From Corallococcus carmarthensis (GTDB taxonomy: Bacteria; Myxococcota; Myxococcia; Myxococcales; Myxococcaceae): a stretch of 64,000 nucleotides of DNA. Both the position numbers and the translations under genes were made by a program. Under the pieces are notes generated by a model, which had not been told where the DNA came from, ran no database searches, and worked only from the letters and a program-made list of their open reading frames with translations. Within the stretch, counting starts at the first letter, position 1. Each line of letters begins with the position of its first letter. Location of the stretch: the NCBI RefSeq assembly GCF_003611695.1, contig NZ_RAWE01000016.1, positions 1-64,000 on the forward strand, given 5' to 3'. Of this stretch, positions 41,872 through 49,022 are shown one piece after another.

Positions 41872-42744
41872 ATGCGCGATCAGGAACGGGGCTTCAGGCT
41901 CCAGGTACGAAGAGGTGTGCGTGCGGCCGTGGGCTGCTGGCTGCTGGTGGCGGGCTTCGTGCTGGTTCCCTCCGGTGCGCGGGCCCAGGAGCCGGGGCCC
42001 TTCCAGACGTATGTGATTGCGGCGCGTCAGCTCTACGACGAGCTCGAATACGAACGCGCGCTGGCGGAGCTGTCCCGCGCCAGGCGGTATTCGTCGGGGG
42101 AGGCGGACGACGTGCTCCTGTCGCTCTACGAAGGCGTCATCCTGGCGGACCTGGGCAGGACGGAGTCGTCCAGCGCGGCCTTCCGGGTGGGGCTCCTGCT
42201 CCAGCCCGGGGCGGAGCTGCCGTTGAAGGTCTCGCCCAAGGTGGAGCAGCGCTTCGAGACCGTGCGCCAGCAGGTGTTGCGCGAGCTGGCGAAGCAGGAG
42301 GTTCGCGGCGACGTGGCGCGAGTGCCTCCTCCTCCCGTGTCCACCGCGCCTCCAGGGCCCGTCGCGGTGGTGGAGTCGCAGGCTCCGGCCGTGGCTCCCG
42401 CGCCGGAGGTCTCCACGCGGTCGAGCGTTCGCGGCCGCGCGTGGATTCCCGCGACGGTGGGCGGGGTGCTGCTGGTGGGCGGTGGGGTGTCCTATCTCCA
42501 GGCCCGTGGTGAGCGCTCCCGGTTGCGAAGTGACGACGTCAGCCTCGCGACCTCCCAGGACGTGGACCGGAGCGTGTCGCGGGGGAAGGCATTCCAGACG
42601 GTGGGCCTGGTTCTCGCGGGGGCGGGCGTGGCGGGGCTGGGGCTCTCCGCGGGCATGTACCTGCTGGGCGGGCCTCCAGAGAAGGTGGGCATCCAACTGG
42701 GGACGGATGGGACGTCCGCCTTCGTGTCCGGGAGGTGGCCGTGA
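41872..42744 (+). CDS. TPR-containing exported/membrane protein
   Basis: 290 residues. A signal or anchor segment (VRAAVGCWLLVAGFVLVPSG, ending ARA) is followed by tetratricopeptide-like helices (AARQLYDELEYERALAELSR, ARRYSSGEADDVLLSLYEGV, AFRVGLLLQPGAELPLKVSP). A Pro/Ala/Val linker leads to two C-terminal hydrophobic segments (IPATVGGVLLVGGGVSYL; VGLVLAGAGVAGLGLSAGMY) and FVSGRWP. This organisation is common in myxobacterial genes that sit before a surface lipoprotein. Its stop overlaps the GTG of the kelch gene by four bases, so the products are made together and may interact. Confidence 0.78.
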   Translation: MRDQERGFRLQVRRGVRAAVGCWLLVAGFVLVPSGARAQEPGPFQTYVIAARQLYDELEYERALAELSRARRYSSGEADDVLLSLYEGVILADLGRTESSSAAFRVGLLLQPGAELPLKVSPKVEQRFETVRQQVLRELAKQEVRGDVARVPPPPVSTAPPGPVAVVESQAPAVAPAPEVSTRSSVRGRAWIPATVGGVLLVGGGVSYLQARGERSRLRSDDVSLATSQDVDRSVSRGKAFQTVGLVLAGAGVAGLGLSAGMYLLGGPPEKVGIQLGTDGTSAFVSGRWP

Positions 42745-45236
42745 ACTCGCGCGCACTTCGCATCCTCTGGGTGGGCGGGCTGCTGGCCGCGCTCTGCGGC
42801 TGCACCGACTTCGATCAGGAGGGACGTGAGTTCTGCCTGCGCAATCCGGAGCGCTGCGGCGCGCAGGCGCCCGACGCGGGGGGAAATGGCGACGCGGGAG
42901 ACGGTCAGGACGCGGGCACCGACGACGCAGGAACCGGTGACGCGGGGACGTCGCGGCCTCCGCTGTTCCTGGAGGCTCCCGCGGCCTCCCACTACGTGGA
43001 GGGCGGGGGACGGCTCACCTTCCGCGTTGCCGCGCAGGACCCGCAGGGCAGCGCGCTGCGCTTCTCCTGGACCGCGAACGTCGGGACGCAGGGCGCCGCG
43101 CAGGAGACGGCCACCACCAGCCAGATTGTCTGGACGGCGCCGCAGTGCCTGGAGCCCGGGGTCGTCGCGTCGTTCACCGTGACCGTCACCAATGCCCTGG
43201 ACCTGTCGGCCGTGGCGTCGTTCGTCGCCGTCGGCATGCCGGACTGCCCTACGTGGCGACCGACGGGAACTCTGTCGAGGGGCCGATCGTCCCACACCGC
43301 CACGGTGCTGTTGTCGGGCCAGGTGCTGGTGACGGGACATTCGAGTAGCACCGTCACGGAGTTGTTCGATCCCGTGACACGGACGTGGCTCTCCACATGG
43401 ACCATGACCCGGGCTCGCCAGTCGCACACCGCGACACTTCTGCCATCAGGCAAGGTGCTGGTGACGGGAGGCGACGGGGGCGGCTCCTCTACCGCCTCGG
43501 CGGAGCTGTACGACCCCAGCACGGGCACCTGGAGCGCCACGGGCTCCATGTCCACCGTCCGCTTCAATCACGCGGCGGTCCTGCTGCCGTCGGGCAAGGT
43601 GCTGGTGTCGGGCGGCTACGCCTCGGGAGCGGGCATCGCCACGGCGGAGGTGTATGACCCCGCCACGGAAACCTGGAGCGCCACTGGCAGCATGGCGGGG
43701 GGCCGCTCCCTGCACGCGCTTACGGTGCTGCCGTCGGGCAAGGTGCTGGTGACGGGGGGCTTCACCATGAGCGGCTCCCGTGCGGTGTCCGAGCTCTACG
43801 ACCCGGCGACGGGCACCTGGAGCGTTACGGGCAGCCTGGCCTCGGATCGCTATCTCCACACGGTCACGCTGCTGCCGTCCGGCAAGGTGCTGACCGTGGG
43901 AGGCCGCAGCTTCGGCGCCGCGCTCGCCAACGCGGAACTCTACGACCCGGCGAAGGGCACGTGGACGGCGACGGGCGGTCTGGACACGACCCTCGTCAAC
44001 GCCACCGCGACGTTGCTGTTGTCGGGCAAGGTGCTGCTCGCTGGAGGTCTGGCGGGAGGGAAGACCGACGTCACGGCGCGGCTCTACGACCCGGCGACCG
44101 GGACCTGGACCTCCACGGTCGGGCTGACCGCGCAGCGCTACAATCACGTTGCCGTCCTGCTCAGGTCTGGCCGGGTGCTGGTGACGGGAGGCACGGATGG
44201 CTTGACGTCGGACCTCGCCACCGCGGAGGTCTACTCGCCGGGCACGGGTGCCTGGAGCGCCACGGGCGCGCTGGCCACGGGCCGCGCCTCACATTCGGCC
44301 ACGTTGCTGCCTTCGGGAGACGTTCTCGTCGCGGGGGGCTTCTCGGGCACGGCCCCCGTGGCCACGGCGGAGCGGTTCAGCCTGAAGAACGAAAGCTGGA
44401 TGCCCACGGGGGGGATGAGCGTCTCCCGCTCGTTGTTCGTGGCCACGTTGCTGCCGTCGGGCCAGGTGCTGGTGACAGGCGGGAGTACCGACAAGGGACC
44501 GTCGGCCACGACGGAGCTGTACGACCCCACGACCGGCACATGGTCCACCACGGAGCGCCTCTCCGCGGCTCGTTCGGGGCACACTGCGACGCTGCTGCCG
44601 TCGGGCCGGGTGCTGGTGGTGGGCGGCAGTGACACCCTCCGCGCCACGGAGCTGTACGACCCCGCGACCGGTGTCTGGTCCACCAGCGGAAGCCTGTCCA
44701 CCGCCCGTTCGGGGCACACTGCGACGCTGTTGCCGTCGGGCCGGGTGCTGGTGACGGGCGGAGACGGGAGCATCGGTCCCGTCACCACGGCGGAACTGTA
44801 TGACCCGGCGGCGGGCACCTGGTCCTCCACCGGGAGCATGGCGTCCGCCCGCTCGGGACATACGGCGACGCTGCTCCCGACGGGCCGGGTGTTGGTGACG
44901 GGGGGCTCGGACGGTTCAGTCCTGCTCGCCACGGCGGAGCTGTTCGACCCCGGCACGGGCACCTGGGCGTCCACCGGACGGATGTCCGAGGCTCGCGGCT
45001 CCCATACGGCCACGCTGCTTCCGTCCGGCCGGGTGCTGGTGACGGGGGGCGGCGGTGGGAGCCAGGTCCCCCTGGCCACCGCGGAGGTCTATGACCCGGA
45101 CCTGCGCGTCTGGCGAGCCACCGGCGGGCTGGAGGTGGTCCGCAGCGGCCACGCGGCGACACTGCTGCCGACGGGCCGGGTGCTGGTGACGGGCGGCGAC
45201 GGGATTTCGCGCGTCACGGAGGTCTTCACCCCCTGA
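42741..45236 (+). CDS. Kelch-repeat surface lipoprotein, 14 repeats
   Basis: 831 residues. The GTG at 42741 shares four bases with the upstream stop and has GGAGG five bases before it; a GTG two codons upstream is too close to that site. The signal ends LAALCGC, a lipobox. An acidic linker of DAG repeats follows (about 40-75), then an Ig/PKD-like domain and 14 kelch blades (about 170-831), each about 47 residues with the signature HTATLLPSGKVLVTGG and AELYDPATGTWSATGSM. Two seven-bladed propellers would account for 14 repeats. The repeats are close to each other also in DNA, indicating recent duplication. Kelch lipoproteins are likely adhesins or glycan-binding surface proteins. Confidence 0.9.
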   Translation: MNSRALRILWVGGLLAALCGCTDFDQEGREFCLRNPERCGAQAPDAGGNGDAGDGQDAGTDDAGTGDAGTSRPPLFLEAPAASHYVEGGGRLTFRVAAQDPQGSALRFSWTANVGTQGAAQETATTSQIVWTAPQCLEPGVVASFTVTVTNALDLSAVASFVAVGMPDCPTWRPTGTLSRGRSSHTATVLLSGQVLVTGHSSSTVTELFDPVTRTWLSTWTMTRARQSHTATLLPSGKVLVTGGDGGGSSTASAELYDPSTGTWSATGSMSTVRFNHAAVLLPSGKVLVSGGYASGAGIATAEVYDPATETWSATGSMAGGRSLHALTVLPSGKVLVTGGFTMSGSRAVSELYDPATGTWSVTGSLASDRYLHTVTLLPSGKVLTVGGRSFGAALANAELYDPAKGTWTATGGLDTTLVNATATLLLSGKVLLAGGLAGGKTDVTARLYDPATGTWTSTVGLTAQRYNHVAVLLRSGRVLVTGGTDGLTSDLATAEVYSPGTGAWSATGALATGRASHSATLLPSGDVLVAGGFSGTAPVATAERFSLKNESWMPTGGMSVSRSLFVATLLPSGQVLVTGGSTDKGPSATTELYDPTTGTWSTTERLSAARSGHTATLLPSGRVLVVGGSDTLRATELYDPATGVWSTSGSLSTARSGHTATLLPSGRVLVTGGDGSIGPVTTAELYDPAAGTWSSTGSMASARSGHTATLLPTGRVLVTGGSDGSVLLATAELFDPGTGTWASTGRMSEARGSHTATLLPSGRVLVTGGGGGSQVPLATAEVYDPDLRVWRATGGLEVVRSGHAATLLPTGRVLVTGGDGISRVTEVFTP
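43256..45230 (+). repeat. Tandem coding repeat of the kelch propeller, about 140-150 bp per unit
   Basis: The stretch CTGCTGCCGTCGGGC and near variants recur once per blade (for example 43579, 44452, 44592, 44732), followed by GTGCTGGTGACGGG. Fourteen units are visible. High identity between units offers sites for unequal recombination and change in blade number. Confidence 0.8.
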
Positions 45237-45251
45237 AGCGATGAAAGACAA

Positions 45252-45284
45252 CGGGCCGGGCGCGCACGCAGCGCACCCGGCCCG
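45252..45284. terminator. Bidirectional terminator between the kelch and subtilisin genes
   Basis: CGGGCCGGG (45252-45260) and CCCGGCCCG (45276-45284) form a perfect 9-bp stem, extended by GCGC/GCGC inside the loop. It lies between convergent stops at 45236 and 45314 and serves both genes. Confidence 0.7.
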
Positions 45285-45313
45285 GAAGAAGGCATGCGGT
45301 CTTCGGAGAGGCT

Positions 45314-46543
45314 TCAGCGCGAGGCGACGGCCTGCGTCTGCGGCTTGGGCTCCACGGTGGCCTTGGCGGCGTCGATGGCGGCCTGGATGTCCAGCTTGCC
45401 GCCGGTGATGACCTTGCCCTTGAGGTCCGGGTCCTGCTCCACCGTCTTGAGGATGAGGTCGCGCACCTGCACGGCCGTCAGGTCCGGGTTCTCCGCGAAC
45501 ATGCGCGCGGCGGTGGCGGCCACGGTGGGCGTGGCCATGGAGGTGCCGCTCATCTCCTCCCAGTCATTGCCGGGCACGGTGCTGAGCACGTCCTCGCCCA
45601 CGGCGGCCAGGTCCACCACCTTGTCGCCGTGCGACGAGAAGCGGGCCAGCTTGTCGTTGTTGCGGTCCATGGACGCCACGGTGAGGACGTTGGGCAGGTC
45701 CACGTTGGCCGGCATGTCCGGCACGTTGTTCATGTTGCTGCCGTTGCCGTTGGCCGTCGCGGCGACGAGCAGGATGTCCGCGTCCGCCAGCTTCTGGATG
45801 GCGGCCTCCCAGCGCTTCTGGGACGCGGCGTCGCGGTAGGAATCCCCGAAGCTCGCGTTCGCGGCGCGGATGTTCACGCCGTGCTCGGTCTTCATCTTCA
45901 CCAGGTAGTCCACCGAGCGCTCGAAGTTGGTGAGCAGGTCCGCGCCGTCGTACAGGCCGCCCACGCTCAAGATCTTCGCCTTGCCCGCGGCGATGCCGGT
46001 GTTGCCCTCGCCGTTGTCCTCGGCGGCGATGATGCCCGCCACGTGCGTGCCGTGGTCCGTGCCCTCGCCCTTGAACGGGTCGCCCTTGCCGGTGCCCACG
46101 TTGAAGCCGTGGATGTCGTCCGCGATGCCGTTCTTGTCGTTGTCGATGCCGTCCCCGTCGATTTCACCGGGGTTCGTCCACATCGCGTCGTCCAGGTCGG
46201 TGTGCTTGAAGTCCACGCCGCCGTCGATGACCGCGATGACCGGCTCGCCCGTGAGCTTGGGCTTCGGCTGCGACGGATCCACCTGCTTCGCGTCGACGAC
46301 CTTGTTCGCGCCCGGCTTCACCGCGACGTTGGCGCCGCCGAACGTGAAGGCCGACGCCGGCACGCTGGCGCCCGGAGTCGTGGGGCGGCCCGTCGGGCGG
46401 TCCACGAAGTTGGTCGGCCGCGCACCCTGGGTGTCGAAGCCGTCACGCACCGTCAGGGGCTTCGCCTTCGGCCCCTGGGCGCGAGAGGTCTCCGTGCGGG
46501 CCGTGGGGGCGATGGAGGCGGGCGACTTGCGGTTGATTTCCAT
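45314..46543 (-). CDS. Subtilisin-family serine peptidase (S8) without signal peptide
   Basis: 409 residues; GGAGGAAC lies five bases before the ATG. The N-terminus is disordered (MEINRKSPASIAPTARTETS) and carries KPLTVRDGFDTQGARP (Asp34-x-Phe36), then a Pro-rich stretch to about residue 95. The peptidase domain has all three catalytic motifs: PVIAVIDGGVDFKHTDL (Asp107), GTDHGTHVAGIIAAEDNGEG (His164) and EEMSGTSMATPTVAATAARM (Ser335), plus ANASFGDSYRDA before the oxyanion Asn region (LLVAATANGNG). Nearly all bacterial subtilases of this kind have a Sec signal and a propeptide; neither is present. The divergent O-methyltransferase starts 99 bp away. Confidence 0.92.
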   Translation of the reverse strand: MEINRKSPASIAPTARTETSRAQGPKAKPLTVRDGFDTQGARPTNFVDRPTGRPTTPGASVPASAFTFGGANVAVKPGANKVVDAKQVDPSQPKPKLTGEPVIAVIDGGVDFKHTDLDDAMWTNPGEIDGDGIDNDKNGIADDIHGFNVGTGKGDPFKGEGTDHGTHVAGIIAAEDNGEGNTGIAAGKAKILSVGGLYDGADLLTNFERSVDYLVKMKTEHGVNIRAANASFGDSYRDAASQKRWEAAIQKLADADILLVAATANGNGSNMNNVPDMPANVDLPNVLTVASMDRNNDKLARFSSHGDKVVDLAAVGEDVLSTVPGNDWEEMSGTSMATPTVAATAARMFAENPDLTAVQVRDLILKTVEQDPDLKGKVITGGKLDIQAAIDAAKATVEPKPQTQAVASR

Positions 46544-46642
46544 GGTGTTCCTCCGTGGGGGAAGGCGGAGATGCCTACTGACTCCTACATTGTCGCATCG
46601 CGCTATTTTAAGTTTCGCCTCAATGGTTTTTTGGGAGGACGC

Positions 46643-47320
46643 ATGAGCCAGGAGCAGTGGACCGCTGTCGACCGCTACATCACCGACCACATGGTGGCGC
46701 CGGACGCCGCGCTGGACGCGGCCCTGGAGGCGAGCGCGAAGGCGGGGCTGCCCGCCATCAACGTGGCGCCGAACCAGGGCAAGCTGCTGATGCTCCTGGC
46801 CCAGCTGCATGGCGCGAAGCGCATCCTGGAGGTGGGCACGCTGGGGGGCTACAGCACGCTGTGGCTCGCGCGGGCGCTGCCGCCGGGAGGCCGCATCATC
46901 ACGCTGGAGGCGGTGCCGAAGCACGCGGAGGTGGCGCGGGAGAACATCGCCCGCGCGGGCCTGTCCGGCGTGGTGGAGGTGCGGCTGGGCAACGCGGTGG
47001 ACACGCTCGCCCAGCTGGAGAAGGAGGGGCAGGCGCCGTTCGACCTGACCTTCATCGACGCGGACAAGGTGCGCACGGCGGAGTACTTCGCGTGGGCGCT
47101 CAAGCTGTCGCGCAAGGGCAGCGTCATCCTCACGGACAACGTCGTGCGCAAGGGCGGCATCGTGGACGCGGACAGCCCCGACGCGAACGTCCAGGGCATG
47201 CGCCGCTTCTATGAGGCCGTGGCCGCCGAGCCTCGCGTGAGCGCCACCGCCGTGCAGACGGTGGGCAGTAAGGGGTACGACGGCTTCGCCCTCGCGCTCG
47301 TCACGGGCGACCCGGAATAG
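46643..47320 (+). CDS. Class I O-methyltransferase (family 3)
   Basis: 225 residues; GGGAGGA lies five bases before the ATG. It matches the caffeoyl-CoA/catechol O-methyltransferase family: INVAPNQGKLLMLLAQLHGA, RILEVGTLGGYSTLWLARAL (motif I), IITLEAVPKHAEVARENIAR, FDLTFIDADKVRTAEYFAWA with metal-binding Asp, and GSVILTDNVVRKGGIVDADS. It methylates a small-molecule hydroxyl, often a catechol, with SAM and a divalent metal. The end overlaps the 3' end of the convergent LysR gene by 20 bp. Confidence 0.9.
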   Translation: MSQEQWTAVDRYITDHMVAPDAALDAALEASAKAGLPAINVAPNQGKLLMLLAQLHGAKRILEVGTLGGYSTLWLARALPPGGRIITLEAVPKHAEVARENIARAGLSGVVEVRLGNAVDTLAQLEKEGQAPFDLTFIDADKVRTAEYFAWALKLSRKGSVILTDNVVRKGGIVDADSPDANVQGMRRFYEAVAAEPRVSATAVQTVGSKGYDGFALALVTGDPE

Positions 47321-48224
47321 CACCCAGGGTGGGCGCCTCGCAGAGCGCCTTCACCGTGCGCCGCAGCCAGACGTGCGCGGGGTCGCGGTCGAAGCGCGGG
47401 TGCCACGCCTGCGCGACGGCGACGCGTGGCAGGGGCAGCGGCACGGGGCGCTCCTTGACGGGCATCAGCGCGGCCACCGTGCGAGCAAACCCGCCGTTCA
47501 CCACCGTGACGGCGTCCGTCCCCGCGACGAGCGCCGCCGCGGCGAGCATGTTGGGCACCACCGCCGTCACCCGGCGCGTATGGCCGTGCTTCTCCAGCAC
47601 GTCGTCCAGCGGGGTGCGCAGCTTGCCCCGCCGCGACACGCCGACATGGTCGGCGCGGGCGAAGCGCTCCAGCGTCAGCCGTCCCCGGGAGAGCGGGGAG
47701 GCCCGCCCCACGAGACACATGAAGGACTCCTCGCCCAGCCGCTGCACGCGGATCTCCGGACCCAGCGCGCCCTGCACGCCGATGTCCAGGTCCACCTCGC
47801 CGTCGCGCAGGGACTCCACGTCCTCCGTCCCCTCGGGCACGAAGCGCAGCGTCACGCCGGGGGCCTCGGCGCGAGCCCGCTGGTGGAGCGCGGTGCCCAG
47901 CAGCGGGATGACGCCGTCGTTCACCCGCAGCGTCAGCGTGCGCGTCAGCTGCTCCGGCGCGGTGGGCGTTCCCGGCGCGAGCAGCGCGGTGGCATCCCGC
48001 ACCACGGCGCGCACCTGCGCCTGGAGCGCCAGGGCCCGGGGCGTGGGGACCAGCCCGCGTCCGGCGCGCACCAGCACCGGGTCCCCCATGGCGGTCCGGA
48101 TGCGGGTGAGCGTGCGGCTCATGGCCGGCGCGCTCAGGCCCAGCCGGTCCGCGGCGCGCGCCACGCTGCCCTCGCGCAGGAGGGCGTCGAGCGCCACGAG
48201 CAGGTTCAGATCCAGGTCCGCCAT
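47301..48224 (-). CDS. LysR-family transcriptional regulator
   Basis: 307 residues from the ATG at 48224; another ATG three codons upstream (48233) is possible. The winged HTH is LNLLVALDALLREGSVARAA, then DRLGLSAPAMSRTLTRIRTA (residues about 3-60), followed by the PBP-type effector domain (PEQLTRTLTLRVNDGVIPLL, LRDGEVDLDIGVQGALGPEI). LysR proteins usually act on a divergent or nearby gene in response to a small ligand. The two O-methyltransferase genes on either side (46643 and 48267) are the likely targets; the second lies 43 bp upstream on the same strand, suggesting one transcript. Confidence 0.9.
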   Translation of the reverse strand: MADLDLNLLVALDALLREGSVARAADRLGLSAPAMSRTLTRIRTAMGDPVLVRAGRGLVPTPRALALQAQVRAVVRDATALLAPGTPTAPEQLTRTLTLRVNDGVIPLLGTALHQRARAEAPGVTLRFVPEGTEDVESLRDGEVDLDIGVQGALGPEIRVQRLGEESFMCLVGRASPLSRGRLTLERFARADHVGVSRRGKLRTPLDDVLEKHGHTRRVTAVVPNMLAAAALVAGTDAVTVVNGGFARTVAALMPVKERPVPLPLPRVAVAQAWHPRFDRDPAHVWLRRTVKALCEAPTLGAIPGRP

Positions 48225-48266
48225 CCGGGCCATCCTAGCCGCGGGCCGCCTCCCAGCTACGGGCCG

Positions 48267-48938
48267 TCAGGCGGCGCGCACGGCGAAGAGGCAGTCGTCG
48301 TCCTCCCAGGGCAGGGGAATGGTGACGTAGCCGTGCTCCGGCCGCGCCAGGTGCGCCGCGAACTCCGGGCTCATCTTCACGTTGTCCGCGACCAGGATGG
48401 CGCCGGGCGCGAGCTTCGGCTCCAGCAGCCGCAAGAGCGGCAGGTACAGCGGCTTCGCGCCGTCGAAGAGCACCAGGTCGATGCCGTCCGGCACGTCCGT
48501 GCGCAGCGTCTCCAGCGCGTCGCCCACGCGGAACTCCACCAGGTCCACCAGCCCCGCCTGCGTGAGGTGCTCCTTCGCCCGGCGCACCTTGGAGGCCTCG
48601 TACTCCGTGGTGATGATCCGGCCGCCGCCGCCGTCGCGCAGCGCCGCCGCCAGGTGCACCGTGGAGATGCCGAAGGACGTACCGAACTCCACCACCGTGC
48701 GGGCGCGGCGCGCGCGGGCGAGCGCGTAGAGCAGCCGGCCCAGCTCCTCCGACACCGGCAGGTACGCCTCCGCGACGCTCGCGTAGAAGGCGCGCGGGTC
48801 GTGGTTCAGCGTGGCCCTGCGCTGTTCGGGAGGAAGGGCGCTGAAGGGCGCGAGCACGGCGGCGTCCGTCTTCCGTGCGTCCGCGAAGAGGTGGGCGAGC
48901 AGCGAGGCGACAGGGGGCGAATGAAGGGTCGTGGTCAT
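48267..48938 (-). CDS. Class I O-methyltransferase (family 3-like)
   Basis: 223 residues starting MTTTLHSPPVASLLAHLFAD. Motif I is TVVEFGTSFGISTVHLAAAL, motif II RIITTEYEASKVRRAKEHLT, and the acidic motif DLVLFDGAKPLYLPLLRLLE; APGAILVADNVKMSPEFAAH is the late strand. It is a homologue of the enzyme at 46643-47320 and of the caffeoyl-CoA family, but the metal-binding Asp pair is altered (FDGAKPLY instead of FIDADK), so metal dependence is uncertain. It heads a likely two-gene unit with the LysR regulator. Confidence 0.88.
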   Translation of the reverse strand: MTTTLHSPPVASLLAHLFADARKTDAAVLAPFSALPPEQRRATLNHDPRAFYASVAEAYLPVSEELGRLLYALARARRARTVVEFGTSFGISTVHLAAALRDGGGGRIITTEYEASKVRRAKEHLTQAGLVDLVEFRVGDALETLRTDVPDGIDLVLFDGAKPLYLPLLRLLEPKLAPGAILVADNVKMSPEFAAHLARPEHGYVTIPLPWEDDDCLFAVRAA

Positions 48939-49022
48939 GCCCCCACCGTGCGCCCGCGCCCCGCCTGGCACCAGTGCACCGGACGCACGGCCTTCGTGCG
49001 CCCGGCGCAGGTGGGGCTTCGA

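Noticed and set aside
43256-45230. Regular 140-150 bp repeats as a CRISPR or satellite array
   Set aside because: The repeats stay in frame and encode kelch blades; spacing is that of the protein repeat.
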